DNA from: JASGCL01 sp965262775
GTDB lineage: Bacteria > Pseudomonadota > Alphaproteobacteria > JASGCL01
DNA: 64,000 nt
Reading direction: 5' to 3'
Assembly (NCBI GenBank): GCA_965262775.1
Contig: CBDHFT010000001.1
Span: 1-64,000 of the forward strand
The notes beneath the pieces were generated by a model. That model was not told the origin of the DNA, made no database searches, and saw only the letters and a list, made by a program, of their open reading frames with translations. This document shows positions 26,319-33,094 of this stretch, piece by piece. Made by a program: the position numbers and the translations under genes. Each line of letters begins with the position of its first letter. Positions within the stretch are counted from its first letter, which is position 1.

Positions 26319-27623
26319 ATGCTAGCTCGCAATGTAATAAAAGATAGTTTGGTAATGAAATTTGGCGGCACTTCGGTTGGCGGGTTGGACCGCATTCGTG
26401 CATCCGCCAATATCATCAAATATTTTTTTGAAAAGGGAAAAGCCGAAGGTTATGGCCTATGCGTCGTTGTCTCCGCCATGGCGGGGGAAACAAATCGCCT
26501 GGTGGCCTTGGTCGGGGCGGTGAATCCTGGCAGTGACCTTCATATCAACCCCGAATATGATTCGGTGCTGGCAACGGGCGAAACGGTCAGCGCGGCGCTG
26601 ATGGCCCTAACATTGAGCGAGATGGGAATCCCCGCGCGATCCTGGCAAGGGTTTCAAATTCCCATCAAGACCAACGACCAACATGGTATGGCGCGTATTC
26701 GTGATATCGATGCCACGCAAATAAAAAAATCCATCAGCAAGGGGGAGGTGGCGGTGGTCACGGGATTCCAAGGCATCAGCGGCGATGGTCGCATTACCAC
26801 CCTGGGGCGCGGTGGGTCGGATACATCGGCCGTTGCCATGGCCGTTGCCTTGGGTTCGTTACGTTGCGATATTTACACCGATGTTGATGGTGTTTACAGC
26901 GCCGACCCGCGTGCCGTGCCCGCCGCGAAGAAATTACCCATGGTGGCTTATGAAGAAATGTTAGAAATGGCATCGGCGGGTTCGAAAGTGCTTCATGCGC
27001 GGTCGGTGGAATTGGCAATGAAATTCAAAATGCCTTTACAAGTTTTATCCAGTTTTGTAGAACCCAACCAACAAAACAATGGCACCATGGTGGTTGATGA
27101 AAAAAATGTAGGGACAAACATGAAAAGTAAGAACAAGATAGAAGAAAAAGTTATCACGGCGATTGCGGTCGACAACCAAGAGGCCAAGCTAACCATCTAC
27201 AAAATCAAAAATCAGCCTGGCATGGCGGCAAGGATATTTAGCCTGTTGGCGGATATTAATATAAATGTTGATATGATTATTCAATCGGGTTCGCACCACG
27301 AACGGGGCGATGATTTTTCAGATATTACCTTCACCCTGCCGCGCCAAGAATTAAAACGCGGTTTGGAAATTTTAGAAAAAAACAAAGCAGCCATTGGTTA
27401 TGAAGATATTGTCGCCGATGACAAGGTTTCAAAAATATCAATCATCGGTGTGGGGATGCGGTCGTCGCCTGGGGTTGCCAAAACCATGTTCACCACCCTG
27501 GCGGCGGCTAATATCAATATCGAAGCCATTGCCACCAGCGAAATAAAAATAAGTATTTTGGTGCATCCGTCCGATTCTGATAGGGCTGTAAAAATTTTGC
27601 ACAAGGCCTTTCAATTAGGTTAA
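26319..27623 (+). CDS. lysC: aspartate kinase
   Basis: LysC phosphorylates aspartate, the committed step to lysine, threonine, methionine and diaminopimelate. The 434-residue protein has the kinase domain start VMKFGGTSVGG, GFQGISGDGRITTLGRGGSD (in two adjacent pieces), DVDGVYSADPR, and two C-terminal ACT domains (AKLTIYKIKNQPGMAARIF and KISIIGVGMRSSPGVAKTMF) that bind feedback inhibitors. Length is typical of the single-function class with alpha and beta subunits encoded in one frame. A segment rich in K and N links kinase and ACT parts. Confidence 0.96.
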   Translation: MLARNVIKDSLVMKFGGTSVGGLDRIRASANIIKYFFEKGKAEGYGLCVVVSAMAGETNRLVALVGAVNPGSDLHINPEYDSVLATGETVSAALMALTLSEMGIPARSWQGFQIPIKTNDQHGMARIRDIDATQIKKSISKGEVAVVTGFQGISGDGRITTLGRGGSDTSAVAMAVALGSLRCDIYTDVDGVYSADPRAVPAAKKLPMVAYEEMLEMASAGSKVLHARSVELAMKFKMPLQVLSSFVEPNQQNNGTMVVDEKNVGTNMKSKNKIEEKVITAIAVDNQEAKLTIYKIKNQPGMAARIFSLLADININVDMIIQSGSHHERGDDFSDITFTLPRQELKRGLEILEKNKAAIGYEDIVADDKVSKISIIGVGMRSSPGVAKTMFTTLAAANINIEAIATSEIKISILVHPSDSDRAVKILHKAFQLG

Positions 27624-27644
27624 ACCCAGCGATTGTTTACAGGC

Positions 27645-27673
27645 TTGCGAAAATTACTTTTTTAGACTATAAT
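27645..27673 (+). promoter_or_regulatory. sigma-70 promoter for the PopZ-like gene
   Basis: TTGCGA (27645-27650) and a perfect TATAAT (27668-27673) are 17 bp apart. Transcription would start near 27680, about 68 nt before the ATG at 27748, which has an AAAGGA ribosome site. Confidence 0.6.
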
Positions 27674-27747
27674 AACTATCGTATTACGAGAACGAATTGA
27701 AAACAAACGGCTTCACAACCAAGCAACATAACAAAGGACAATGACGC

Positions 27748-28263
27748 ATGTTTAATAATAAAGATAAAGCACCCCAATATTTTCGCCAAGAAGCCAATTA
27801 TGCGGGCGATGAAAAGCCAATCATCTTGGTTGATGGTCCCGATGGCGACATGGATTCGGTGATAGATATTTCGGGCAAGGGTAGTGCTTCGCCCAGCAAT
27901 TATGCCACCGCCAACGACGCCCGCCGCGATAATGATGCAGCCCGCGAAATTATTAGTTTGCCCGTCAACGACCCATCGCAAGGGGAAGAAGTCATCGGCG
28001 ATGAATGGCTTAATAGTTCAGAAATTGTTGCCAGCAATGTTCGTGCGGCTTCGCGTGCGGCTATCAATCAATTCCGCCAAGCCGTGCGCGACAAGGCGAT
28101 GAATGGGTCGGGTGCCAGTGCGGTTAACATGGGCCGTGGCCATGTCACGATTGAGGAAGTGGTGCGGGAATCGGTTCGCCCCTATCTTAAAACTTGGGTT
28201 GACCATAATTTGGAAAGCATTGTTAAAGAAGTCATGCGGCGCGAATTGGCGCGCTTGGGTTAA
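27748..28263 (+). CDS. PopZ-like DUF2497 polar organising protein
   Basis: DUF2497 proteins include Caulobacter PopZ, which forms a matrix at the cell pole that anchors the chromosome origin region and signalling proteins. The 171-residue protein has a long acidic, low-complexity N-terminal region (residues 1-95) and the diagnostic C-terminal helical domain VVRESVRPYLKTWVDHNLES followed by IVKEVMRRELARLG. The layout of a disordered acidic region plus C-terminal oligomerisation helices is that of PopZ. In many alphaproteobacteria this gene precedes valS; here valS is about 5 kb away with accessory genes between. Confidence 0.85.
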   Translation: MFNNKDKAPQYFRQEANYAGDEKPIILVDGPDGDMDSVIDISGKGSASPSNYATANDARRDNDAAREIISLPVNDPSQGEEVIGDEWLNSSEIVASNVRAASRAAINQFRQAVRDKAMNGSGASAVNMGRGHVTIEEVVRESVRPYLKTWVDHNLESIVKEVMRRELARLG

Positions 28264-28377
28264 TTGAATATAACCGCCTATCTCTATCCTTGCCAATTTT
28301 TTTATAGCCCTTCATGGCTTATCGTCGTAAGCTTGTTTACTATTTTTGTATGATGTTATCCTAGAGTAAACGCTAGC

Positions 28378-29028
28378 ATGAGTGAGGCCTTTCCCTTTAT
28401 TACCATCCCCTGTCCCAATGTTGAACCGCGGGTCAATGGCGTGGCGCCCCAATTCATCGTCATTCATTATACCGACACGGTTGATTTTGACGAAACCTGC
28501 GCCATCTTGCAGGACCCACAAAAAAAAGTTAGCAGTCATGTCGTGATAGATGTCGATGGCAAGGTTTACAGGTTGGTTGACGATAACAAAACCGCCTGGC
28601 ATGCGGGGTTAAGTTATTGGCGCGGTGTTCGCAACATCAACCATCATGCGCTGGGGGTTGAATTGCAAAATGGCGGGGTGCGCTACCCCGATAACCATGG
28701 CAAACTTAGCGACTTCCCCCCAAAACAAATTGCCGCCTTGATAAATTTGCTGCAATATTGGCAAAAGAAATTTTCTATCACCGCGCCTAATATAATTGGG
28801 CATAGCGATGTTTCGCCAGGACGCAAAATTGACCCAGGGGCAAAATTTCCTTGGCCCAGCCTGGTGGCAAAAAACCTCGCCCAAGATATGAATCCCCATC
28901 GCGCCATCCTCACCATGCCCGATGATGATGCACGCCAAGCCTTGCTCGCCCTTGGTTATGACCCACAGGTTGATACGGCAATATTACGCCAAGCATTCGC
29001 CTTAAGATTGGGAATAGACCCCGCATAA
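28378..29028 (+). CDS. N-acetylmuramoyl-L-alanine amidase, Amidase_2 (AmpD-like)
   Basis: The enzyme cleaves the amide bond between muramic acid and the stem peptide, in wall turnover or anhydromuropeptide recycling. The 216-residue protein has Zn ligands in FIVIHYTDT and GHSDVSPGRKIDPG, plus the conserved WHAGLSYWRG and NHHALGVEL. The C-terminal 45 residues (DDARQALLALGYD onward) resemble a peptidoglycan-binding domain. No signal peptide is seen, favouring a cytoplasmic AmpD role, although AmiD-type export cannot be excluded. Confidence 0.9.
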   Translation: MSEAFPFITIPCPNVEPRVNGVAPQFIVIHYTDTVDFDETCAILQDPQKKVSSHVVIDVDGKVYRLVDDNKTAWHAGLSYWRGVRNINHHALGVELQNGGVRYPDNHGKLSDFPPKQIAALINLLQYWQKKFSITAPNIIGHSDVSPGRKIDPGAKFPWPSLVAKNLAQDMNPHRAILTMPDDDARQALLALGYDPQVDTAILRQAFALRLGIDPA

Positions 29029-29033
29029 CAAGC

Positions 29034-29062
29034 TTGCAAATACTGCTGTATTTTTGCAATAT
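29034..29062 (+). promoter_or_regulatory. promoter of the RNase P RNA gene
   Basis: TTGCAA (29034-29039) and CAATAT (29057-29062) are 17 bp apart. The predicted start at about 29069-29070 coincides with the first base of the P1 stem of the RNA, which is independent support. Confidence 0.5.
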
Positions 29063-29069
29063 CGATTTG

Positions 29070-29438
29070 GAATCGTGGCCCGGCGATTGCAGAAATTTTG
29101 GTAACATTTTTTTTGAGGAAAGTCGGGGCTTTATTTTTGGGATCCATTCCGCCTAACGGGCGGCGGCGGGGTTGGCGACGACCCCGTTAGTGACAGTGTC
29201 ACAGAAAATAACCGCCACGCAAGTGGTAAGGGTGAAAAGGTGGGGTAAGAGCCCACCGCTATCCTTGGCAACAAGGTAGGCTGGACAAACCAAATGGTAA
29301 GCAAGACCAAATAGGACCATCGTTATAACCCATGTTCCAAAAGGGTTGATGGTCGGGTTGGTCGCAAGATGTTGGTGGCAACGCCAACACCAGATGAATA
29401 ATCGCCTAATACAGAACCCCGCTTATGGGCCACGATTC
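29070..29438 (+). ncRNA. rnpB: RNase P RNA, bacterial type A
   Basis: This is the catalytic RNA that matures tRNA 5' ends. Conserved boxes are visible in order: GAGGAAAGTC near 29114, AGGGTGAAAAGG and GGGTAAGAGCCCACCG in the P10-P12 region, and ACAGAACCCCGCTTATGGG near the 3' end. The terminal stem P1 pairs GAATCGTGGCCC (29070-29081) with GGGCCACGATTC (29427-29438). P2 pairs GGCGATT (29082-29088) with AATCGCC (29400-29406). The T-run after 29438 makes P1 double as an intrinsic terminator. A second, similar hairpin GTCGGGGTTGG-like region lies in the middle. Confidence 0.96.
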
Positions 29439-29446
29439 TTTTTTTC

Positions 29447-29474
29447 TTGTTATTTTTAAAGAACATGCTATAAA
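29447..29474 (+). promoter_or_regulatory. candidate promoter immediately after rnpB
   Basis: TTGTTA (29447-29452) and TATAAA (29469-29474) are 16 bp apart. It begins inside the T-tract of the rnpB terminator and faces a short unit that ends in an intrinsic terminator, with no gene between. Confidence 0.42.
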
Positions 29475-29480
29475 GTTGTT

Positions 29481-29536
29481 AGGTCTAGCCAGTTGGCAGA
29501 TTGGAGAGGGCTGGAGTTTTGCTCCAGCCTTTTCTT
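29481..29536 (+). ncRNA. candidate small RNA of about 56 nt
   Basis: A promoter-like sequence (29447-29474) is followed within 60 nt by a clear terminator (29509-29536), and no reading frame lies between. A small GCCA/TGGC pairing precedes the terminator stem. The arrangement is what a short trans-acting RNA gene looks like. It does not match a family I can name, and expression is unproven. Confidence 0.35.
29509..29536 (+). terminator. intrinsic terminator
   Basis: GGCTGGAG (29509-29516) pairs perfectly with CTCCAGCC (29522-29529) across a TTTTG loop and is followed by TTTTCTTTATT. The T-tract is only on the plus strand, so it does not serve the convergent DUF3800 gene. Confidence 0.8.
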
Positions 29537-29539
29537 TAT

Positions 29540-30331
29540 TTAACTGGGCAAGAACAAAATACCATATCCTTTTATTTGCGCTATATTCTGTGGCGAAGTT
29601 CTAATTTTATTTTTTATAATATTAATAACTTTATAATTAAAATGATTCTTATTTAGTTCAATGATACCATATTCTGAAAGTATAAAGTACTTCATAAGAT
29701 TAGCCAACATATCAGATATTTCTAAACCAACATTATAATCATCTTTCGTTTTTATTTGTATGCTCTTATTTATAAGATTTTTATACATGACATCTAATCT
29801 ATAATCTTGGTATCTTTGCTCATAAAACTTATCAAATTGCGACAATAAATCCTTATCATAACTATTTCCTCTCGATTCAATAACCACCTCTCCCTGGGAT
29901 TGGTTATTATCGGCTAAAAATCTAGCGTATCTTGCCATAACGACGGAAAGGGCAAAGCCATAAACTTCCCAGCTTTCAAAATATTTTTTTCGATGGCGTT
30001 CCTTATCTATAACCACGGATACAATTGTTATCTCCGCTTCTTTTAAAAAGTTCAAATACATATCATTAAATTTCTTTTCCACGACAGAATCTTTTAAAAT
30101 AGCAAAATTGTTATTTTTATTTTTTATATCATTTAAGTGCATATAAGGTTTAGGATAGCCTACTTTAACAAATATACTACGAATTCTTTCCCAACTATCT
30201 ATGATGTTCTGATAACTATCATTGTTAATAATAATTCCATTAAGGCAAAAATACTTGTCCTTTGAGTCTCTAGTCAATTTGCTATTTAAACTGGCAGTGC
30301 CGCTCTCATCAAGGTATATAGTAAATCCCAT
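29540..30331 (-). CDS. DUF3800 domain protein
   Basis: DUF3800 proteins have an RNase H-like fold with an N-terminal YLDESG motif and are often found on mobile or defence islands; the biochemical role is unknown. The 263-residue protein has IYLDESGTA at residues 4-12, a central VVIDKERHRKK and VVIESRG, and LEISDMLANLMKYF near the C-terminus, giving the acidic residues expected of the fold. Start ATG 30331 has GGGGAC 6 bp upstream. The gene is markedly more AT-rich than its neighbours, with many AAT and ATA codons, suggesting transfer. Confidence 0.8.
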   Translation of the reverse strand: MGFTIYLDESGTASLNSKLTRDSKDKYFCLNGIIINNDSYQNIIDSWERIRSIFVKVGYPKPYMHLNDIKNKNNNFAILKDSVVEKKFNDMYLNFLKEAEITIVSVVIDKERHRKKYFESWEVYGFALSVVMARYARFLADNNQSQGEVVIESRGNSYDKDLLSQFDKFYEQRYQDYRLDVMYKNLINKSIQIKTKDDYNVGLEISDMLANLMKYFILSEYGIIELNKNHFNYKVINIIKNKIRTSPQNIAQIKGYGILFLPS

Positions 30332-30414
30332 TTTTTTGTCCCCACATAGCAATTATCATAGGCTAAAGTAATTTTGCACCATTGATGATTTAGAATATCT
30401 TTTCAACTTTTTTC

Positions 30415-30441
30415 TTGCTTCTTTTGTATTATTTATATAAT
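30415..30441 (+). promoter_or_regulatory. promoter for the exported EEP-family protein, possibly leaderless
   Basis: TTGCTT (30415-30420) and a perfect TATAAT (30436-30441) are 15 bp apart. Transcription would start at or next to the ATG at 30450, and no ribosome-binding sequence precedes that codon, so the mRNA may lack a 5' leader. Confidence 0.42.
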
Positions 30442-30449
30442 ATATTTAC

Positions 30450-31454
30450 ATGAGAAAAACGCGCCCTTATTTATTCGCGGCTTTAACTGCCCTTATGGTT
30501 GTTTCATTGTTTGGCACCCCCGCCCTTGCCGAAACCACCAAATTGACCCTGTTACAATTTAACATTTTAAATGCCGACGAGAAGGGGACGGATGCTGGCA
30601 TTAAGCAAACCATAAAAATTATGAAGGCAAGCAAGGCCGATATTATCGCGCTGTCGGAGGTAAGAATGGACAGCCCCGATGAAAAAAATCCTGGCCCCAC
30701 GGGCCCATCGATTGCTCAAAAATTGGCAAAGGGAATGGGTTATAATTATTACGACCAATCGGGTTTTTACGATGCCGATAAAGAACGCACCAAAGACCAC
30801 CCCGCCATTTGGGCCAACGCTATCCTAAGCAAATATCCTATCGAACAGGGCACGCCGCTTGGCTTGGGTGCCCATATCAATGTTAACGGGCGTAAAGTTT
30901 TATTATTTAGCTTAAACCTTGATTACAAACCTTATCCCCCCTATCAAATTAACAACATCGAATATGAAGGGTTTCCCTTTATCAAAACTGAAAAAGAAGC
31001 CATCTATTACGCCAACATGGCGCATGCCGATGCCGTTGCCGAAGTTATGAAGGAAGTTAAAAGCGAAGGCAAAAATAGCGATGCTGTTTTTATCTTGGGC
31101 GATTTTAACGAACCTTCTCATCGCGATTGGACCAGCAAGGCGGTTGCCGCAAAATTGCACCCTGTCAAAGTGGCTTGGCCAACCAGTCAAAAATTAGAAA
31201 AAATGGGTTTCGTTGATACCTATCGCGTTGCCAACCCTGACGAAGTTGCCAAACCTGGCATGACTTGGACACCAACCACCGCCGCCAATGACCCGACCGA
31301 TCATCATGACCGTATAGATTTTGTTTTTGCCAAGGCAAAAAACCTGAAGGTTATCAGCAGCATGGTGATGGGTGAAAGCAAAGACAATGCCGATATTGTG
31401 GCTACCCCTTGGCTTTCCGACCATCGCGCCGTGGTATCACAGATTGAATTTTAA
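30450..31454 (+). CDS. exported endonuclease/exonuclease/phosphatase family protein
   Basis: The EEP superfamily covers metal-dependent nucleases and phosphodiesterases. The 334-residue protein has a classical signal peptide (KTRPYLFAALTALMVVSLF, cleavage after PALA). The catalytic motifs are LQFNILNADEKG, the metal-binding Glu in IIALSEVRMD, ILGDFNEPSH, and DRIDFVF, with SDHRAVVSQIEF at the end. All key residues (N, E, D-N, H) are present. A nuclease, a sphingomyelinase-like or another phosphodiesterase activity would fit. It converges with an exported phospholipase D-like nuclease. Confidence 0.87.
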   Translation: MRKTRPYLFAALTALMVVSLFGTPALAETTKLTLLQFNILNADEKGTDAGIKQTIKIMKASKADIIALSEVRMDSPDEKNPGPTGPSIAQKLAKGMGYNYYDQSGFYDADKERTKDHPAIWANAILSKYPIEQGTPLGLGAHINVNGRKVLLFSLNLDYKPYPPYQINNIEYEGFPFIKTEKEAIYYANMAHADAVAEVMKEVKSEGKNSDAVFILGDFNEPSHRDWTSKAVAAKLHPVKVAWPTSQKLEKMGFVDTYRVANPDEVAKPGMTWTPTTAANDPTDHHDRIDFVFAKAKNLKVISSMVMGESKDNADIVATPWLSDHRAVVSQIEF

Positions 31455-31488
31455 TCGCCGCTGGTTAAAGCGGTTTAACGGTTGCGCC

Positions 31489-32040
31489 TTATTGCGCTCG
31501 GTTTTCAAACCATTCGTCTGATTTGCTTTTTAAATTAATCTGCCACAGCTCTTCAAAATTATCACTATATTGCCTTGCCGTCTTGGCTTCGTTGGTTATA
31601 AACACACAATTCTCGGCGTTGTTTTTGGTGGCGGCCTCGGTAAAATTGAACGAACCCGTCATAACCTTGTTGCCATCAACCACAACAAATTTGTTATGTT
31701 GAATACGGTATTTGCTGTTGACCTTAATATCAAATCCATCATCATGAAGTTGCGTAACGGTTGATGATTTTTGCGATGCCTGTAATTTATCGGCCAATAT
31801 ACGCAAGCGAATTTTTTTGCGGTCAATATTTCTTATCGCCGCCGTTATATTTCTGTTGTTTAAAGAATAAATAGCAATATCGACCGTTTTGGTGGCCGAT
31901 TGCAAAAATTCTACCACATGGGTTTCGCATTCGGTCGATGGCGAAAAATATGGTTTTGTCTCGGCCCAACTATTATGTTGCGCCGATATTAAAAAAACCA
32001 CTATCCCGTATTTTACTAAAAAACGTATATATTGCCTCAT
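31489..32040 (-). CDS. exported phospholipase D-like nuclease (Nuc family)
   Basis: Single-HKD PLD proteins such as Nuc dimerise to form a non-specific, metal-independent endonuclease. The 183-residue protein has a signal peptide (LVKYGIVVFLISAQHNSWA), then the PLD fold with VDIAIYSLNNRNITAAI and one full HKD motif, HNKFVVVDGNKVMTGSFNFT. The size and single motif match Nuc rather than phospholipase. The start codon ATG (32038-32040) lies in the loop of a perfect 10-bp hairpin, described separately. Its convergent neighbour encodes another exported putative nuclease. Confidence 0.88.
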   Translation of the reverse strand: MRQYIRFLVKYGIVVFLISAQHNSWAETKPYFSPSTECETHVVEFLQSATKTVDIAIYSLNNRNITAAIRNIDRKKIRLRILADKLQASQKSSTVTQLHDDGFDIKVNSKYRIQHNKFVVVDGNKVMTGSFNFTEAATKNNAENCVFITNEAKTARQYSDNFEELWQINLKSKSDEWFENRAQ

Positions 32041-32056
32041 TCAGGCAATATAGCCT
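32028..32056 (-). promoter_or_regulatory. hairpin enclosing the start codon of the PLD-like nuclease gene
   Basis: TATATTGCCT (32028-32037) pairs perfectly with AGGCAATATA (32043-32052). In the minus-strand mRNA the five-base loop is GAATG, with the AUG start codon as its last three bases. The upstream arm AGGC (32043-32046) can instead pair with GCCT (32053-32056), so two mutually exclusive structures exist. Translational control, for instance by temperature or a protein, is an inference. Confidence 0.55.
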
Positions 32057-32103
32057 GATTCTATTATTGATAGCAATATTAAATTTTTATAGTATGAAAA
32101 TTA

Positions 32104-33006
32104 TTATTTTTTATTTAACAATGTTATAAGCGAACTTGTGTCAAATTTTTCTCTACCTTGGGTGGTTAATTCTTCATAAAATTTTTCTATCTGTTTTGTT
32201 ATGGGTAAATCCACCCCCAAATTTTTTGCTTCATCCAAACATATCAACAAATCCTTCACCATCCATTTGACTTGAAAGCCAAAATCAAATTTGCGTTGCA
32301 ACATGGTGGCACCGCGGTTGTTCATTTGCCAACTTTGCGCCGCGCCGCCCGCTATGACTTTTAACGCCTTCTCCATATCAATCCCTGCTTGCTCGCCCAA
32401 AAAAATTGCTTCTGATAAGCCTTGCAACAAACCCGCAATCGCAACCTGATTAACCATTTTTGTCAATTGCCCCGCCCCTGCACCGCCAATAAGCTCGATA
32501 ACCTTGCCGTAGCAACCCATCACAGGTTGCGCCTTATCAAAAATATCTTGGTCGCCACCGACCATGATGCTTAAAATTCCTTTTTCGGCCCCTGCTTGCC
32601 CGCCCGATATCGGCGCGTCCAAAAAATGTAAACCCCGTTGCTTGGCGGTTTGGTATAATGCGCGTGCCAAACTGGCCGACGCCGTGGTGTGGTCGATAAA
32701 TATCGCCCCTGGTTGCATGGCGGGGAAGGCAACATCGGCCACCGCCCTTACCGAGGCATCATTGCCAAGACATGCCAAGACAACATCGGCATTTTTTACC
32801 GCCGTGGTTATGTCATCGGCCACGGTTATGTTGGTTGGAGTCTTGCTTGATTCGGATGACATGGCACTAAACCATTTTTTGGCTACATCGGGGGTGCGAT
32901 TAAAAACAACCACATCGCTTACCGCGACTTCTGCCGCCTTCATCGCCAAATGGCGTGCCATGTTGCCCCCCATGACTCCCAACCCCAAAAATGCTACTTT
33001 GCGCAT
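32104..33006 (-). CDS. NAD-dependent beta-hydroxyacid dehydrogenase (HIBADH family)
   Basis: The enzyme family oxidises 3-hydroxyisobutyrate, tartronate semialdehyde or related beta-hydroxyacids. The 300-residue protein has the N-terminal Rossmann motif AFLGLGVMGGNMARHL, the substrate-binding signature DAPISGGQAGAEKG, and the catalytic lysine in GAGQLTKMVNQ, followed by the all-helical C-terminal domain. The NRTPDVAKKW after the second strand suits an NADP- or NAD-binding loop with Arg, so NADPH preference is possible. The exact substrate cannot be fixed. Confidence 0.9.
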   Translation of the reverse strand: MRKVAFLGLGVMGGNMARHLAMKAAEVAVSDVVVFNRTPDVAKKWFSAMSSESSKTPTNITVADDITTAVKNADVVLACLGNDASVRAVADVAFPAMQPGAIFIDHTTASASLARALYQTAKQRGLHFLDAPISGGQAGAEKGILSIMVGGDQDIFDKAQPVMGCYGKVIELIGGAGAGQLTKMVNQVAIAGLLQGLSEAIFLGEQAGIDMEKALKVIAGGAAQSWQMNNRGATMLQRKFDFGFQVKWMVKDLLICLDEAKNLGVDLPITKQIEKFYEELTTQGREKFDTSSLITLLNKK

Positions 33007-33094
33007 ATTGATTGCCTAGCAAAATAAAAATTGCTAGACAATCATTAAAAATAATATCAAAAGTAAAGCGCAAGCAAGAAATCTACCCCACCAC

